Source: Pleomorphomonas sp. T1.2MG-36
GTDB taxonomy: Bacteria; Pseudomonadota; Alphaproteobacteria; Rhizobiales; Pleomorphomonadaceae
Assembly: GCF_950100655.1 (NCBI RefSeq)
Contig: NZ_CATNLY010000023.1
Coordinates: 888,542 to 952,541, forward strand
DNA: 64,000 nucleotides
Reading direction: 5' to 3'
The first letter of the stretch is position 1; each line of letters opens with the position of its first letter. The translations under genes and the position numbers were made by a program. The notes under the pieces were generated by a model, which worked only from the letters and a program-made list of their open reading frames with translations, was not told where the DNA came from and made no database searches. Of the stretch, positions 47,345 to 55,835 are shown one piece after another.

Positions 47345-48262
47345 ATGAGCCAGCAACGCATAACCGCGCTCGACGAGCGTCTGTGGCAGCTCGTGCTGCC
47401 GAGCAGCCCTCTCGAGACACTGAGTACCGGGCACCTGTGGACCGAGGGGCCCGCCTATTTTCCAACGGGCGATTTCCTCATCTGGTCGGACATTCCGCGC
47501 GGCAGGATGTACCAGTGGATTCCCGACCTTGGTGTCCGCGTACTCGATCACGCGGCCAACAACTGCAATGGCCACACGATCGACCCGCAAGGGCGCCTTG
47601 TGGCCTGTGAGCACCTGACGCGTTCGGTCGTCCGCTTCGAGCTGGACGGCCGGCGCACGGTCATCGCCGATGCCTTCGAGGGGCGGCGGCTCAACTCGCC
47701 CAACGACGTGATCGTCGCGTCCGACGGCGGCGTCTGGTTCACCGACCCGACCTACGGCATCATGACCGACTACGAGGGCAAGCGCTCGCCATCCGAACAG
47801 GACGGGTGCTTCGTCTATCGCGCCGATCCCGCGACGGGAAAGGTCGAGGCGAAGATCCGTTCGATGTTGAAGCCGAACGGGCTTGCCCTGTCGCTCGACG
47901 AGCGGACGCTCTATGTCGCCGACAGTTCGGCGTCCCACGACGCGGCGGGTTTTCACCACGTCATGGCGTTTCCGCTCGGAAGCGACTGGCAGGTCGGCGA
48001 GGGCAAGACGCTGATCACCATCGAGGAGGGAGTGCCCGACGGCCTGCGCCTCGACGAATACGGCAACCTCTGGGTTTCCTCGGCGCGCGGCGTCGAGATC
48101 TTCGCCCCGGACGGTTGCCCTCTCGGCATCATCCACGTGCCGGAGACCGTGGCCAACCTGTGCTTCGGTGGCCCCAAGAACAATCGACTGTTCATCACGG
48201 CATCGACGTCCGTCTATGCCGTCTATACGGCGGTGCGCGGCGCCGAGCGTCCCGCGCGTTGA
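47345..48262 (+). CDS. SMP-30/gluconolactonase-type lactonase
   Basis: 305 aa from ATG 47345. It is a six-bladed propeller with the metal-site Glu in WTEGPAYFPTGDFLIWSDI. Other metal-site stretches are GRRLNSPNDVIVASDGGVWFTDPTYG and YVADSS. These enzymes open sugar lactones to aldonic acids, usually with Ca, Zn or Mg. There is no signal peptide, so it is cytoplasmic. As the first gene before a sugar ABC importer and uronate-pathway enzymes, it would hydrolyse the lactone form of the imported or oxidised sugar. The exact lactone is unknown. Confidence 0.92.
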   Translation: MSQQRITALDERLWQLVLPSSPLETLSTGHLWTEGPAYFPTGDFLIWSDIPRGRMYQWIPDLGVRVLDHAANNCNGHTIDPQGRLVACEHLTRSVVRFELDGRRTVIADAFEGRRLNSPNDVIVASDGGVWFTDPTYGIMTDYEGKRSPSEQDGCFVYRADPATGKVEAKIRSMLKPNGLALSLDERTLYVADSSASHDAAGFHHVMAFPLGSDWQVGEGKTLITIEEGVPDGLRLDEYGNLWVSSARGVEIFAPDGCPLGIIHVPETVANLCFGGPKNNRLFITASTSVYAVYTAVRGAERPAR

Positions 48263-48299
48263 GGACCTTCAAGGCAAGAACGAGACTAGGGAGAGAGAC

Positions 48300-49334
48300 A
48301 TGACCCAGAAAGACGAAAGCAAGCTCTTGGCCGATCGCCGCACCATCCTGAAGTCCATGGCCCTGGGCTCGGCTGCCCTGACGGGCGCCGCCACCGGCCT
48401 GATGGCCGGCATCGACCCGGTCACCGGCGTCGTCGGCATCAGCGCCGCCCGCGCCGACGAGCGGGTGAAGATGGCCTTCCTGCAGATTCAGCCGCACACG
48501 GTTTCGGCCGGCTGGTCGAAGGGCATCGAGGAAGTGCTGAGCACCCAGCAGACCGTCGACTACACGCAGCTCGACGGCCAGAACAAGGTCGAGGTTCAGG
48601 TCAGCCTGATGGACACGCTGATCAACAACGATACCAAGGTGATCTTCCTGCAGCCGAGCGACAGCGTGGCGCTCGCCCCGTCGATCAAGAAGGCCAAGCG
48701 CAAGGGCATCATCGTCATCACGCTCAACATCGACGCCACCGAAGCCCACGCGGCCCACGTGGAAATGAACCACTACTACGGCGCCATGGAAATCGCCAAG
48801 GTGATGGGCGAGAAGCTCGGCGGCAAGGGTGATGTCGCCATCCTCAACGCACCCCCGGGCATCATCATCCGCGACCAGCGCACGAATGGCTTCGTCGACG
48901 GCCTCAAGAAGTACCATCCGGACATCCGCATCGTCGCTGATCAGGTCGCCGACTGGTCGCGCAAGAAGGCCCAGGACGTGCTTTCCACCATCCTGGCCGC
49001 CAACCCCAACCTCGCCGGCGTCTACGGCGTCAACGACTCGATGGCGCTCGGCGCGGTCGATGTCGCCAAGGAAAAGGGGCTCATCGGCAAGATGGTGATC
49101 TTCGGCAACGACGGCGAGAAGGACGCGCTGGCGTCGATCGAGGCCGGCGAACTGACCGGCACGCAGTACACCGACGTGTTCCAGCAGGGCCGTTTCGCCG
49201 CCGCCGCGGCCACGGTGCTGACCTCCGGCCTCGTCACCGCCAAGGCGTTCGAGCAGCAGGGCAAACTCCTGATGCCCTTCGTGATCGCCACCAAGGAGAC
49301 GGTCGGTCAGATCCAGCCGTCGCAGCGCTGGTAA
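48300..49334 (+). CDS. Sugar ABC transporter periplasmic binding protein (RbsB/XylF class)
   Basis: 344 aa. The leader ADRRTILKSMALGSAAL is a twin-arginine-like signal (RRTILK), ending near the AARADERV cleavage region. The mature part is a type I periplasmic binding protein with two lobes: ADERVKMAFLQIQPHTVSAGW, FLQPSDSVALAPSIKKAKRKGI, and LAGVYGVNDSMALGAVDVAKEKG. It delivers the sugar or sugar acid to the permeases downstream. A GGGAGAG site precedes the ATG. A hairpin after the stop (49359-49386) may raise its level relative to the permeases. Confidence 0.93.
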   Translation: MTQKDESKLLADRRTILKSMALGSAALTGAATGLMAGIDPVTGVVGISAARADERVKMAFLQIQPHTVSAGWSKGIEEVLSTQQTVDYTQLDGQNKVEVQVSLMDTLINNDTKVIFLQPSDSVALAPSIKKAKRKGIIVITLNIDATEAHAAHVEMNHYYGAMEIAKVMGEKLGGKGDVAILNAPPGIIIRDQRTNGFVDGLKKYHPDIRIVADQVADWSRKKAQDVLSTILAANPNLAGVYGVNDSMALGAVDVAKEKGLIGKMVIFGNDGEKDALASIEAGELTGTQYTDVFQQGRFAAAAATVLTSGLVTAKAFEQQGKLLMPFVIATKETVGQIQPSQRW

Positions 49335-49358
49335 GCGGCAAGCCGCACTTCCAGACGC

Positions 49359-49386
49359 GATCCGGGTGGCCTAGGCTTCCCGGATC
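49359..49386 (+). promoter_or_regulatory. mRNA hairpin between binding-protein and permease genes
   Basis: GATCCGGG (49359-49366) pairs perfectly with CCCGGATC (49379-49386) across 12 bases. No U-tract follows, so it is unlikely to be a full terminator. It fits the 3'-stabilising hairpins often found after binding-protein genes. Confidence 0.5.
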
Positions 49387-49540
49387 CGCATAGACCGAGC
49401 GCCATGCGATCGGCCGCCCGTCCGCGGTCCATCGCTGGTCCGTCGGCGGCGGATCGCCCCGCCGGGCAGCCGGCCATCTTCAGAGCCGAGCGCGCCACCC
49501 GTCAGCAAAGCTGAAGCAAAACCCGATCGATAGGTCCGCA

Positions 49541-50563
49541 ATGCGTGTCCAATCCGCATTCATCGCCGTAGTCCTGTTCTTCCTGGCAGTGCTGGCGTTC
49601 TTTTGCACGTTCGCACCCAACTTTGCGACGGCAAGCAACTTCGAGGATCTCATGGCGGGATTCTCGTTCATTGCGATCCTCGCCATAGGCGAGTCCTTCC
49701 CCATCCTGCTGCGCGGCATCGATCTGTCCGTGGGCGCCACTCTCGCACTGGCCGGCATGGTCGCCTTCGACCTGACGCTGATGTTCGACGTGCCCGGCTA
49801 TGTCGCCATCCCGATCACCCTCGCGGTGGCAACACTCTGCGGCGCGATCAACGGCGCCCTGATCGTCAAGCTGCGCCTCCAGCCCTTCATCGCCACGCTA
49901 TCGACGCTCGCCGCCTATCGCGGCCTCGTCTATGCGATTTCCGGGCGACAGCTGGTGCCCGAGCTGTCGACGACGCCGCTCAGCGACCCATGGATCATGG
50001 GGCTCGACACCTATTTCGACATCGGGTCGGCGACCGGCCTGTCGTCACTGGTCGAAATGCCCTGGGTTCCCTTGTCCTTCTTCATCATGATCGCGACGCT
50101 CGTCGTGTTCGGCGTCATGCTCGGCCGCACCCGCTTCGGCCGCGACATCTACACCGTCGGCGGCAATGCCGAGGCGGCCCGCCTCGCCGGAATCAATGTC
50201 GGCCGCACGATCATCACCGCCTACGCGATCTGCGGCTTCTGCGCCGGGCTTGCCGCCCTGCTGATGATCGCCCGCCTGTCGACGACGACGGAATCGCTCG
50301 GCATGGGCATGGAAATGAGCGCGATCGCGGCGGCGGTGATCGGCGGCGTCAGCCTGTCGGGCGGCATCGGCGGCCTCGCCGGTCCGGTGATCGGCACCTT
50401 CCTGCTCGGCATGGTGCTGATCGGCCTGACGCTGCTCGGCATTTCCCAGTTCGTCCAGCAGATTCTCACCGGCGTCATCCTGCTGATCGCCGTCGGCCAC
50501 GACCGCTTCCTCGCCGTCCGCCGGCAGAAGCGCCTAGCCGCCAACCTCGCCGAGGAGGCTTGA
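49541..50563 (+). CDS. Sugar ABC transporter permease (RbsC-like)
   Basis: 340 aa with about 9-10 membrane helices. It has the BPD_transp_2 pattern GIDLSVGATLALAGM, FIATLSTLAAYRGLVYAISG, RFGRDIYTVGGNAEAARLAGINVGR and VIGGVSLSGGIGGLAGPVIGTFLLGMVLIGL. It begins 206 bases after the binding-protein gene and one base before the ATPase gene. It forms the channel, probably as a heterodimer with the second permease at 52094. Confidence 0.94.
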   Translation: MRVQSAFIAVVLFFLAVLAFFCTFAPNFATASNFEDLMAGFSFIAILAIGESFPILLRGIDLSVGATLALAGMVAFDLTLMFDVPGYVAIPITLAVATLCGAINGALIVKLRLQPFIATLSTLAAYRGLVYAISGRQLVPELSTTPLSDPWIMGLDTYFDIGSATGLSSLVEMPWVPLSFFIMIATLVVFGVMLGRTRFGRDIYTVGGNAEAARLAGINVGRTIITAYAICGFCAGLAALLMIARLSTTTESLGMGMEMSAIAAAVIGGVSLSGGIGGLAGPVIGTFLLGMVLIGLTLLGISQFVQQILTGVILLIAVGHDRFLAVRRQKRLAANLAEEA

Positions 50564-50564
50564 G

Positions 50565-52097
50565 ATGCCCGCAGCAGCCAACGTGAACGCCAGCGCCGCC
50601 CAGCTCCTCGACGCGCATGGCCTGACCAAGGTCTATGGTAACCTCGTCGCCCTCGATCACGCCGACTTCCGCGTGATGCGTGGTGAAGTCAGGGCTCTCA
50701 TCGGCTCCAACGGCGCCGGAAAGTCAACCCTGATCAAGGTTCTGACCGGTGCGATCATGCCCACGTCGGGCAGCGTGACGCTCGACGGCGTCGAACTGCC
50801 GCTCGGCCGGCCGGAAGAGATGATCCGCCACGGCATCGGATGCATCTACCAGCATTCGAACATGGCGCCGGCACTGAGCGTGCTCGACAACATCTTCCTC
50901 GGCCGCCAGCCGACCCGTCGCTTCGGTCTCGTCGACGTCAAGGCGCAGCGGCGCGAGGCGGAGGAACTGCTCAAGCGCTATTGCATCGATCTCGATCTCG
51001 ACGCCACGGTCGGCGAACTGCCGACGGTGAAACAGAAGGAAGTGGAGATCGTTAAGGCGCTGGCGCTCGACGCCAAGGTGCTTCTGATGGACGAGCCGAC
51101 CGGCTGGCTCGCCGCTTCCGACGTGCGTCGCCTGCACGACACCATACGTCTCCTCAAGAGTCGCGGCGTCGGCATCGTCTACATCAGTCACATGCTCGAT
51201 GAGATCTTCACCGTCTGCGACACCATGACCATCATGCGCGACGGTCGGGTCATCGCCGAGGCCGACGTCGCCGACATGACCCGCGCCAAGGTGATCGAGC
51301 TGATGGTCGGCGACCGTCTGGCGCGCGAAAGCTCGGCGGCGGCCGGCGAGGCCCGCCATCCGCGCGGCAACGGCGACGTCCGCCTGTCGGTCAAGGGACT
51401 GAGCCGCCGCGGCATGTTCCGCGACGTGAGCTTCGATCTCTACGGCGGCGAAATCCTCTGCATCACCGGTCTCATCGGCTCCAAGCGAACCGAACTCATG
51501 CACGCCATCTTCGGCTCGGAGCCGCGGGACGCCGGCACCGTCGAGGTCGACGGCAAGCCGGTCAGTTTCCGCGCGCCGGGCGATGCCATGGCCTGCGGCG
51601 TCGGGTTCGTGCCCGAGGATCGCCATCGCGACGGCCTGATGCTCGGCATGACGGTGACGGAAAACCTCGTCATGACGACGCTCGACCGCTTCCGCCGCCT
51701 GTTCCTGCTCGATCGTCGTGGCATCGAGGCGGCTTCGCGCCGCTCGATCGATGATCTCAGCGTCAAGCCGGCAGACGGGCGCAAGCTGGTCCGCCAGCTG
51801 TCCGGCGGCAACCAGCAGAAGGTGCTGGTCGGCAAATGGCTGCGCCTCGGCCCCAAGGTGATCATCCTCGACGAGCCGACCGTCGGCGTCGATGTCGGCG
51901 CCAAGGCTGAGATCTATTCCATCCTGCGCGCCGAACGTGACCGGGGCGCCGCCGTCCTGGTGGTTTCCTCCGACCTTGAGGAAGTGATGACCGTCGCCGA
52001 CCGCATCGGCATCATGGTTTCGGGGCGACTGCGGTCGATCCACGACGCCACCGACATGAGCATGGCCCAGGTGGTGGCCGAAATCGGAGCCGAATGA
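50565..52097 (+). CDS. Sugar ABC transporter ATPase with two nucleotide-binding domains (RbsA/XylG-like)
   Basis: 510 aa, the usual length for tandem sugar ATPases. The first domain has Walker A GSNGAGKST and Walker B VLLMDEPTGWL, but a degenerate signature (LPTVKQKEVEIVKAL). The second has a degenerate Walker A (GLIGSKRTEL), a good signature LSGGNQQKVLVGKWL and Walker B VIILDEPTVGVD. This complementary degeneracy is typical of the family. It is tightly packed between two permease genes: one base after the first, ATGA overlap with the second. Confidence 0.95.
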   Translation: MPAAANVNASAAQLLDAHGLTKVYGNLVALDHADFRVMRGEVRALIGSNGAGKSTLIKVLTGAIMPTSGSVTLDGVELPLGRPEEMIRHGIGCIYQHSNMAPALSVLDNIFLGRQPTRRFGLVDVKAQRREAEELLKRYCIDLDLDATVGELPTVKQKEVEIVKALALDAKVLLMDEPTGWLAASDVRRLHDTIRLLKSRGVGIVYISHMLDEIFTVCDTMTIMRDGRVIAEADVADMTRAKVIELMVGDRLARESSAAAGEARHPRGNGDVRLSVKGLSRRGMFRDVSFDLYGGEILCITGLIGSKRTELMHAIFGSEPRDAGTVEVDGKPVSFRAPGDAMACGVGFVPEDRHRDGLMLGMTVTENLVMTTLDRFRRLFLLDRRGIEAASRRSIDDLSVKPADGRKLVRQLSGGNQQKVLVGKWLRLGPKVIILDEPTVGVDVGAKAEIYSILRAERDRGAAVLVVSSDLEEVMTVADRIGIMVSGRLRSIHDATDMSMAQVVAEIGAE

Positions 52098-53038
52098 TGA
52101 GCGCCCTCTCCCCCAACATCGCCACCCGTCTGGCCCCGCATGCGCTGACCATCGCCATCGCGGCCTTCGTCGTGGTCTTCTCGGTGATCGAGCCCGCCTT
52201 CCTGTCGCCCGACAACCTCGTCGGCATCGTTCGCCAGGTTGCCATGGTCGGCATCATGGCCACCTGCATGACCTTCGTCATCATGACGGGCGGTATCGAC
52301 CTGTCGGTCGGACCGGTGCTCGCCCTGTCCGGCGTCGTCTCCTTCTTCGCCATGGAGGCCGGCTATCCCCTGCCGCTCGTCCTGGCGGCCGGACTGGCAG
52401 CAGGCGTCCTCGTCGGCCTTCTCAACGGTGCGGTCATCGCCTTCCTGGGACTGCCGCCGATCATCGTCACGCTCGCCATGCTGTCCATCGTTCGCGGCTC
52501 CGCGCTGTTGCTCGGCGGTCCCGATCTGCACAGCATCCGCGACCAGCCCGGATTCACCTTCATCGGCACGGGGTCGATCGCCGGCATTCCCTTCTCGATC
52601 TATCTGTTCGTGGCGGTTTCCCTGCTGGTGGTCTTCCTTCAGAAGATGACGCCGATCGGCATCTGCGTCGCCGCCATCGGCGAGAACGAGCGTGCCGCCT
52701 TCCTGAGCGGCCACCGCACCCGCATCACCAAGATGTCGCTCTATGCCATCTCGGCCTTCGGAGCGGCGCTCGCCGGCATCATCCAGTCGTCGCAGGTCCA
52801 CACGGCGTCGGCCACCTATGGCGAGTTCGGTACCGAACTCGACGTGATCGCCTCGGTCGTCCTTGGAGGCACCAGCCTGATGGGTGGCAACGGATCGGTC
52901 GCCCGGACGGTGCTCGGCGTGATGTTCCTGGGCATCATGAACAACGGCATGAACATCCTCAACGTGTCGATCGACATCCAGCTCATCGCCAAGGGCGCCA
53001 TCATCGCCCTCGCCTTGGCTCTGGCCGAGCGCGGCTGA
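52094..53038 (+). CDS. Second sugar ABC transporter permease
   Basis: 314 aa from ATG 52094, which overlaps the ATPase stop as ATGA; the adjacent ATG 52097 is possible. About 9 membrane helices carry the same pattern as the first permease: MTGGIDLSVGPVLALSG, GLPPIIVTLAMLSIVRGSALLLGG, VAAIGENERAAFLSGHR and IASVVLGGTSLMGGNGSVARTVLG. Two distinct permeases in one operon imply a heterodimeric channel. The dehydratase gene follows 16 bases later, so uptake and catabolism are co-expressed. Confidence 0.93.
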   Translation: MMSALSPNIATRLAPHALTIAIAAFVVVFSVIEPAFLSPDNLVGIVRQVAMVGIMATCMTFVIMTGGIDLSVGPVLALSGVVSFFAMEAGYPLPLVLAAGLAAGVLVGLLNGAVIAFLGLPPIIVTLAMLSIVRGSALLLGGPDLHSIRDQPGFTFIGTGSIAGIPFSIYLFVAVSLLVVFLQKMTPIGICVAAIGENERAAFLSGHRTRITKMSLYAISAFGAALAGIIQSSQVHTASATYGEFGTELDVIASVVLGGTSLMGGNGSVARTVLGVMFLGIMNNGMNILNVSIDIQLIAKGAIIALALALAERG

Positions 53039-53054
53039 GCGGACGGGGAGAGCC

Positions 53055-54647
53055 ATGCGCAAGATCCTGCGGATCGACCCTGCCGACAACCTCATCGTCG
53101 CCCTGACCGATCTGGCGAGCGGCGAAGAGGTCGAGGGATCCGGCGAACGCTTTCGCATCGCGGCCGCCGTGCGGGCAAAGCACAAGTTCGCAGCGCAGGA
53201 TCTTCGTCCGGGTGACGCCGCCGTGCTCTATGGCACCATCGTCGGCCAGGCCACGCAACCGATCGGGCGCGGCGAGCCGGTGACCACCGCCAACATCCGG
53301 CACGCTGCCGCCGATGTACCGGACGACGAACCGTCGCCCTATCTCTGGCAGCCCCCCGACGTCTCCGGCCTTGCGACCCGAACCTTCGACGGCTACCAAC
53401 GGCCGGACGGCAGGGTCGGGACGGCCAACCACTGGCTGGTGCTGCCGCTGGTGTTCTGCGCCAACAGGAACGCCCGCAAACTGGCGGATACCTTGTCCGC
53501 CGCGCTCGGCTACCGGGATGATCGCCTGGAGGCCATCGCGCGGCAGCTAACCGGAGGCGCGAGCGGCGCCCAGGCCGGCCGTCGCTTCTCCAATATCGAC
53601 GGCATCAGGGCGATCGACGTGACAAGCGGCTGCGGCGGCGCCGCTTCCGATTGCGAGGCTCTGTGCGAGGTGCTCGCCGCCTATGCCGACCATCCCAACG
53701 TGGCCGGCATAACCGTCTTCAGCCTGGGCTGCGAGAAGTCGCAAGCCTCCACGTTTCGGGAGGCTCTTCACCGGCGCAATCCCGCCTTTGCCAAGCCGGC
53801 GCTGTTCTACCGCCAGCAGGACTGGGCGTCGGAGGCGGCGATGATGGAAGACGCCTTGCGGCAAACGCTCGAGGCACTGGCCGTTGCCGACGGCATCGAG
53901 CGGACGCCCGCTCCGCTGGCAAAGCTGAGGATCGCCGTCAAATGCGGCGGCTCGGACGGTTTCCCCGGCATTTCAGCCAACCCCGTCATCGGCCTCGTCT
54001 CCGACAGGCTTGTCGCCCTTGGCGGCGCTTCGGTGCTGGCGGAGTTTCCCGAACTCTGCGGCGCCGAGGGCGCCATTGCCGCCCGTTGCGCGCGGCCGGA
54101 AGATCGCGCCCGTTTCCTCGCGCTGATGCGCGACTACGAAGCGGCTGCCAACCGATGCGGAACGTCGATTTCCGACAATCCGAGTTGGGGCAACATCGAG
54201 GATGGTCTCATCACCGATGCCATCAAGTCCTGCGGGGCAGCCCGAAAGGCCGGCACGGCGCCTGTCGTCGCCGTGGCCGACTATGGCGAGCCGATGGCCG
54301 ACAGTGGCCTGACGCTGCTTTGCACCCCCGGCAACGACCTGATCGCCGTCACCGGGCAGGTCGCGGCGGGCGCTACGCTCGTGCTGTTTTCGACCGGCCT
54401 AGGAACGCCGACCGGCAACGCCATCGCCCCGGTGATCAAGATCGCCACCAACAGCGCCGTTGCCACCCGGCTGCCGGACATGATCGATTTCGACTGCGGC
54501 CCCGTCATAGCCGGCGCCTCGCCCGAGGATAACGCCTCCGATCTCATCGAGATGATGATCGACGTCGCCAGCGGCCGTCTCCCAACCCGCGCCGATCAGC
54601 TCCAGCAGCACGATTTCCTGTTCTGGAAACGGTCGTTGGATCTGTGA
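53055..54647 (+). CDS. UxaA/GarD-family sugar-acid dehydratase, diverged paralogue
   Basis: 530 aa. An N-terminal SAF domain (~1-85) is followed by the UxaA catalytic part with KCGGSDGFPGISANPVIGL, DVTSGCGGAASDCEALCEVL and a C-terminal FDCGPVIAGASPEDNASDLIEMM. Compared with the canonical UxaA at 57404, NPSPGNKAGGISTLEEKSLGCTQKAG is replaced by NPSWGNIEDGLITDAIKSCGAARKAG. The GCSQLGDD motif is also changed, and ~35 residues are added. These are around the expected active site, so a different hexonate or hexarate substrate is likely. It sits between the importer and the dehydrogenase. Confidence 0.85.
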   Translation: MRKILRIDPADNLIVALTDLASGEEVEGSGERFRIAAAVRAKHKFAAQDLRPGDAAVLYGTIVGQATQPIGRGEPVTTANIRHAAADVPDDEPSPYLWQPPDVSGLATRTFDGYQRPDGRVGTANHWLVLPLVFCANRNARKLADTLSAALGYRDDRLEAIARQLTGGASGAQAGRRFSNIDGIRAIDVTSGCGGAASDCEALCEVLAAYADHPNVAGITVFSLGCEKSQASTFREALHRRNPAFAKPALFYRQQDWASEAAMMEDALRQTLEALAVADGIERTPAPLAKLRIAVKCGGSDGFPGISANPVIGLVSDRLVALGGASVLAEFPELCGAEGAIAARCARPEDRARFLALMRDYEAAANRCGTSISDNPSWGNIEDGLITDAIKSCGAARKAGTAPVVAVADYGEPMADSGLTLLCTPGNDLIAVTGQVAAGATLVLFSTGLGTPTGNAIAPVIKIATNSAVATRLPDMIDFDCGPVIAGASPEDNASDLIEMMIDVASGRLPTRADQLQQHDFLFWKRSLDL

Positions 54648-54805
54648 CGTGGAAGCGGGACGAACCAATTCGTGGCTGCCTTCGGCCTTGTCATCCCTGA
54701 CGGGCATCGTCGGCCAGCCGCTTCGGACCAACCATTGGCGGGACAGGGACGGCCAGGCGACTTGACCGGCGCTCGATACCGCGAACAGACAAGAGGACAG
54801 TTCCC

Positions 54806-55819
54806 ATGCTAGCACTGAAGATCGACGGCAGTGGATTGAGTTCGTTTCACGAGATCGCGGAGCCGGTTGCGGGGGGTGGCGAGGTTGTGGTTGCGGTGAA
54901 GCACGTCGGTCTGTGCGGCAGCGACCTCAACACCTTCTCCGGCCTCAATCCGCTGGTGAGCCTGCCGCGCATTCCCGGCCACGAGATCGGGGCGGAGATC
55001 GTCTGCACCGGAGTGGACGTGCCGGCCGAGTACGCGCCGGGCAAGCGGGTCATCGTCGTGCCGTACACGGCCTGCGGCACCTGCTCGTCCTGCCGCAAGG
55101 GCCGCGTCAACGCCTGCCGCTACAACCGGACGCTGGGCGTCCAACAGGAAGGCGGCCTCGCCGAGAAGATCGTGCTGCCCTACGGCAAGCTGATCCTCAA
55201 CGACACGCTCGCGCCGCGCCATCTGGCGCTGGTCGAGCCGCTGTCGGTGGGCTTCCACGCGGTGGACCGTGGCCGCGTCGAGGCGGGCGACCGCGTGGTG
55301 GTGATCGGCTGCGGCATGATCGGCATGGGCGCGGTGGCCGGCGCGGTGGCGCGCGGCGCCGAGGTGATCGCCGTCGATCTCGGCGACAAGACGGCCATGG
55401 CGCTGAAGTACGGCGCCAGGCACGCCATCGACGCCGGCAAGGACGACGTGGTGGCGCGCGTCAACGAGCTGACCGGCGGCGACGGCGCCGACGTGGTGAT
55501 CGAGGCGGTCGGCCTGCCGGCCACCTTCACCCAGGCCGTCGACCTCGCCTGCTTTGCCGGCAGGATCGTCTACATCGGCTACTCCAAGGCGCCGGTCACC
55601 TACGACACCAAGTACTTCAACATGAAGGAGCTCGACATCCACGGCTCCCGCAACGCCACCATCGACGACTTCAAGGCGGTGATCGCCTATCTCGAGGGGC
55701 TCGACCATGCCCCCGACGACCTGATCTCCAAGGTGTTCCCCTTCAAGGACGCCGACAAGGCCCTGCCCTATTGGACAGAAGCCCGCGCCTCGACGCTGAA
55801 GATCCTGATCGAGTGCTGA
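54806..55819 (+). CDS. Zn-dependent MDR dehydrogenase, probable L-galactonate/L-gulonate-type 5-dehydrogenase
   Basis: 337 aa, starting 20 bases after an AGAGGACAG stretch. Catalytic zinc ligands are in VGLCGSDL and PGHEIGAEI. The structural zinc is CGTCSSCRKGRVNAC. The NAD-binding motif is VVIGCGMIGMGAVAGAVARGAEVIAVD. It resembles the RspB/LgoD branch of sugar-acid and polyol dehydrogenases. With UxaB directly downstream, oxidation of L-galactonate to D-tagaturonate is the reaction that best joins the pathway. The family call is firm; the substrate is inferred. Confidence 0.85.
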   Translation: MLALKIDGSGLSSFHEIAEPVAGGGEVVVAVKHVGLCGSDLNTFSGLNPLVSLPRIPGHEIGAEIVCTGVDVPAEYAPGKRVIVVPYTACGTCSSCRKGRVNACRYNRTLGVQQEGGLAEKIVLPYGKLILNDTLAPRHLALVEPLSVGFHAVDRGRVEAGDRVVVIGCGMIGMGAVAGAVARGAEVIAVDLGDKTAMALKYGARHAIDAGKDDVVARVNELTGGDGADVVIEAVGLPATFTQAVDLACFAGRIVYIGYSKAPVTYDTKYFNMKELDIHGSRNATIDDFKAVIAYLEGLDHAPDDLISKVFPFKDADKALPYWTEARASTLKILIEC

Positions 55820-55835
55820 GGGCGAGGACATCATC

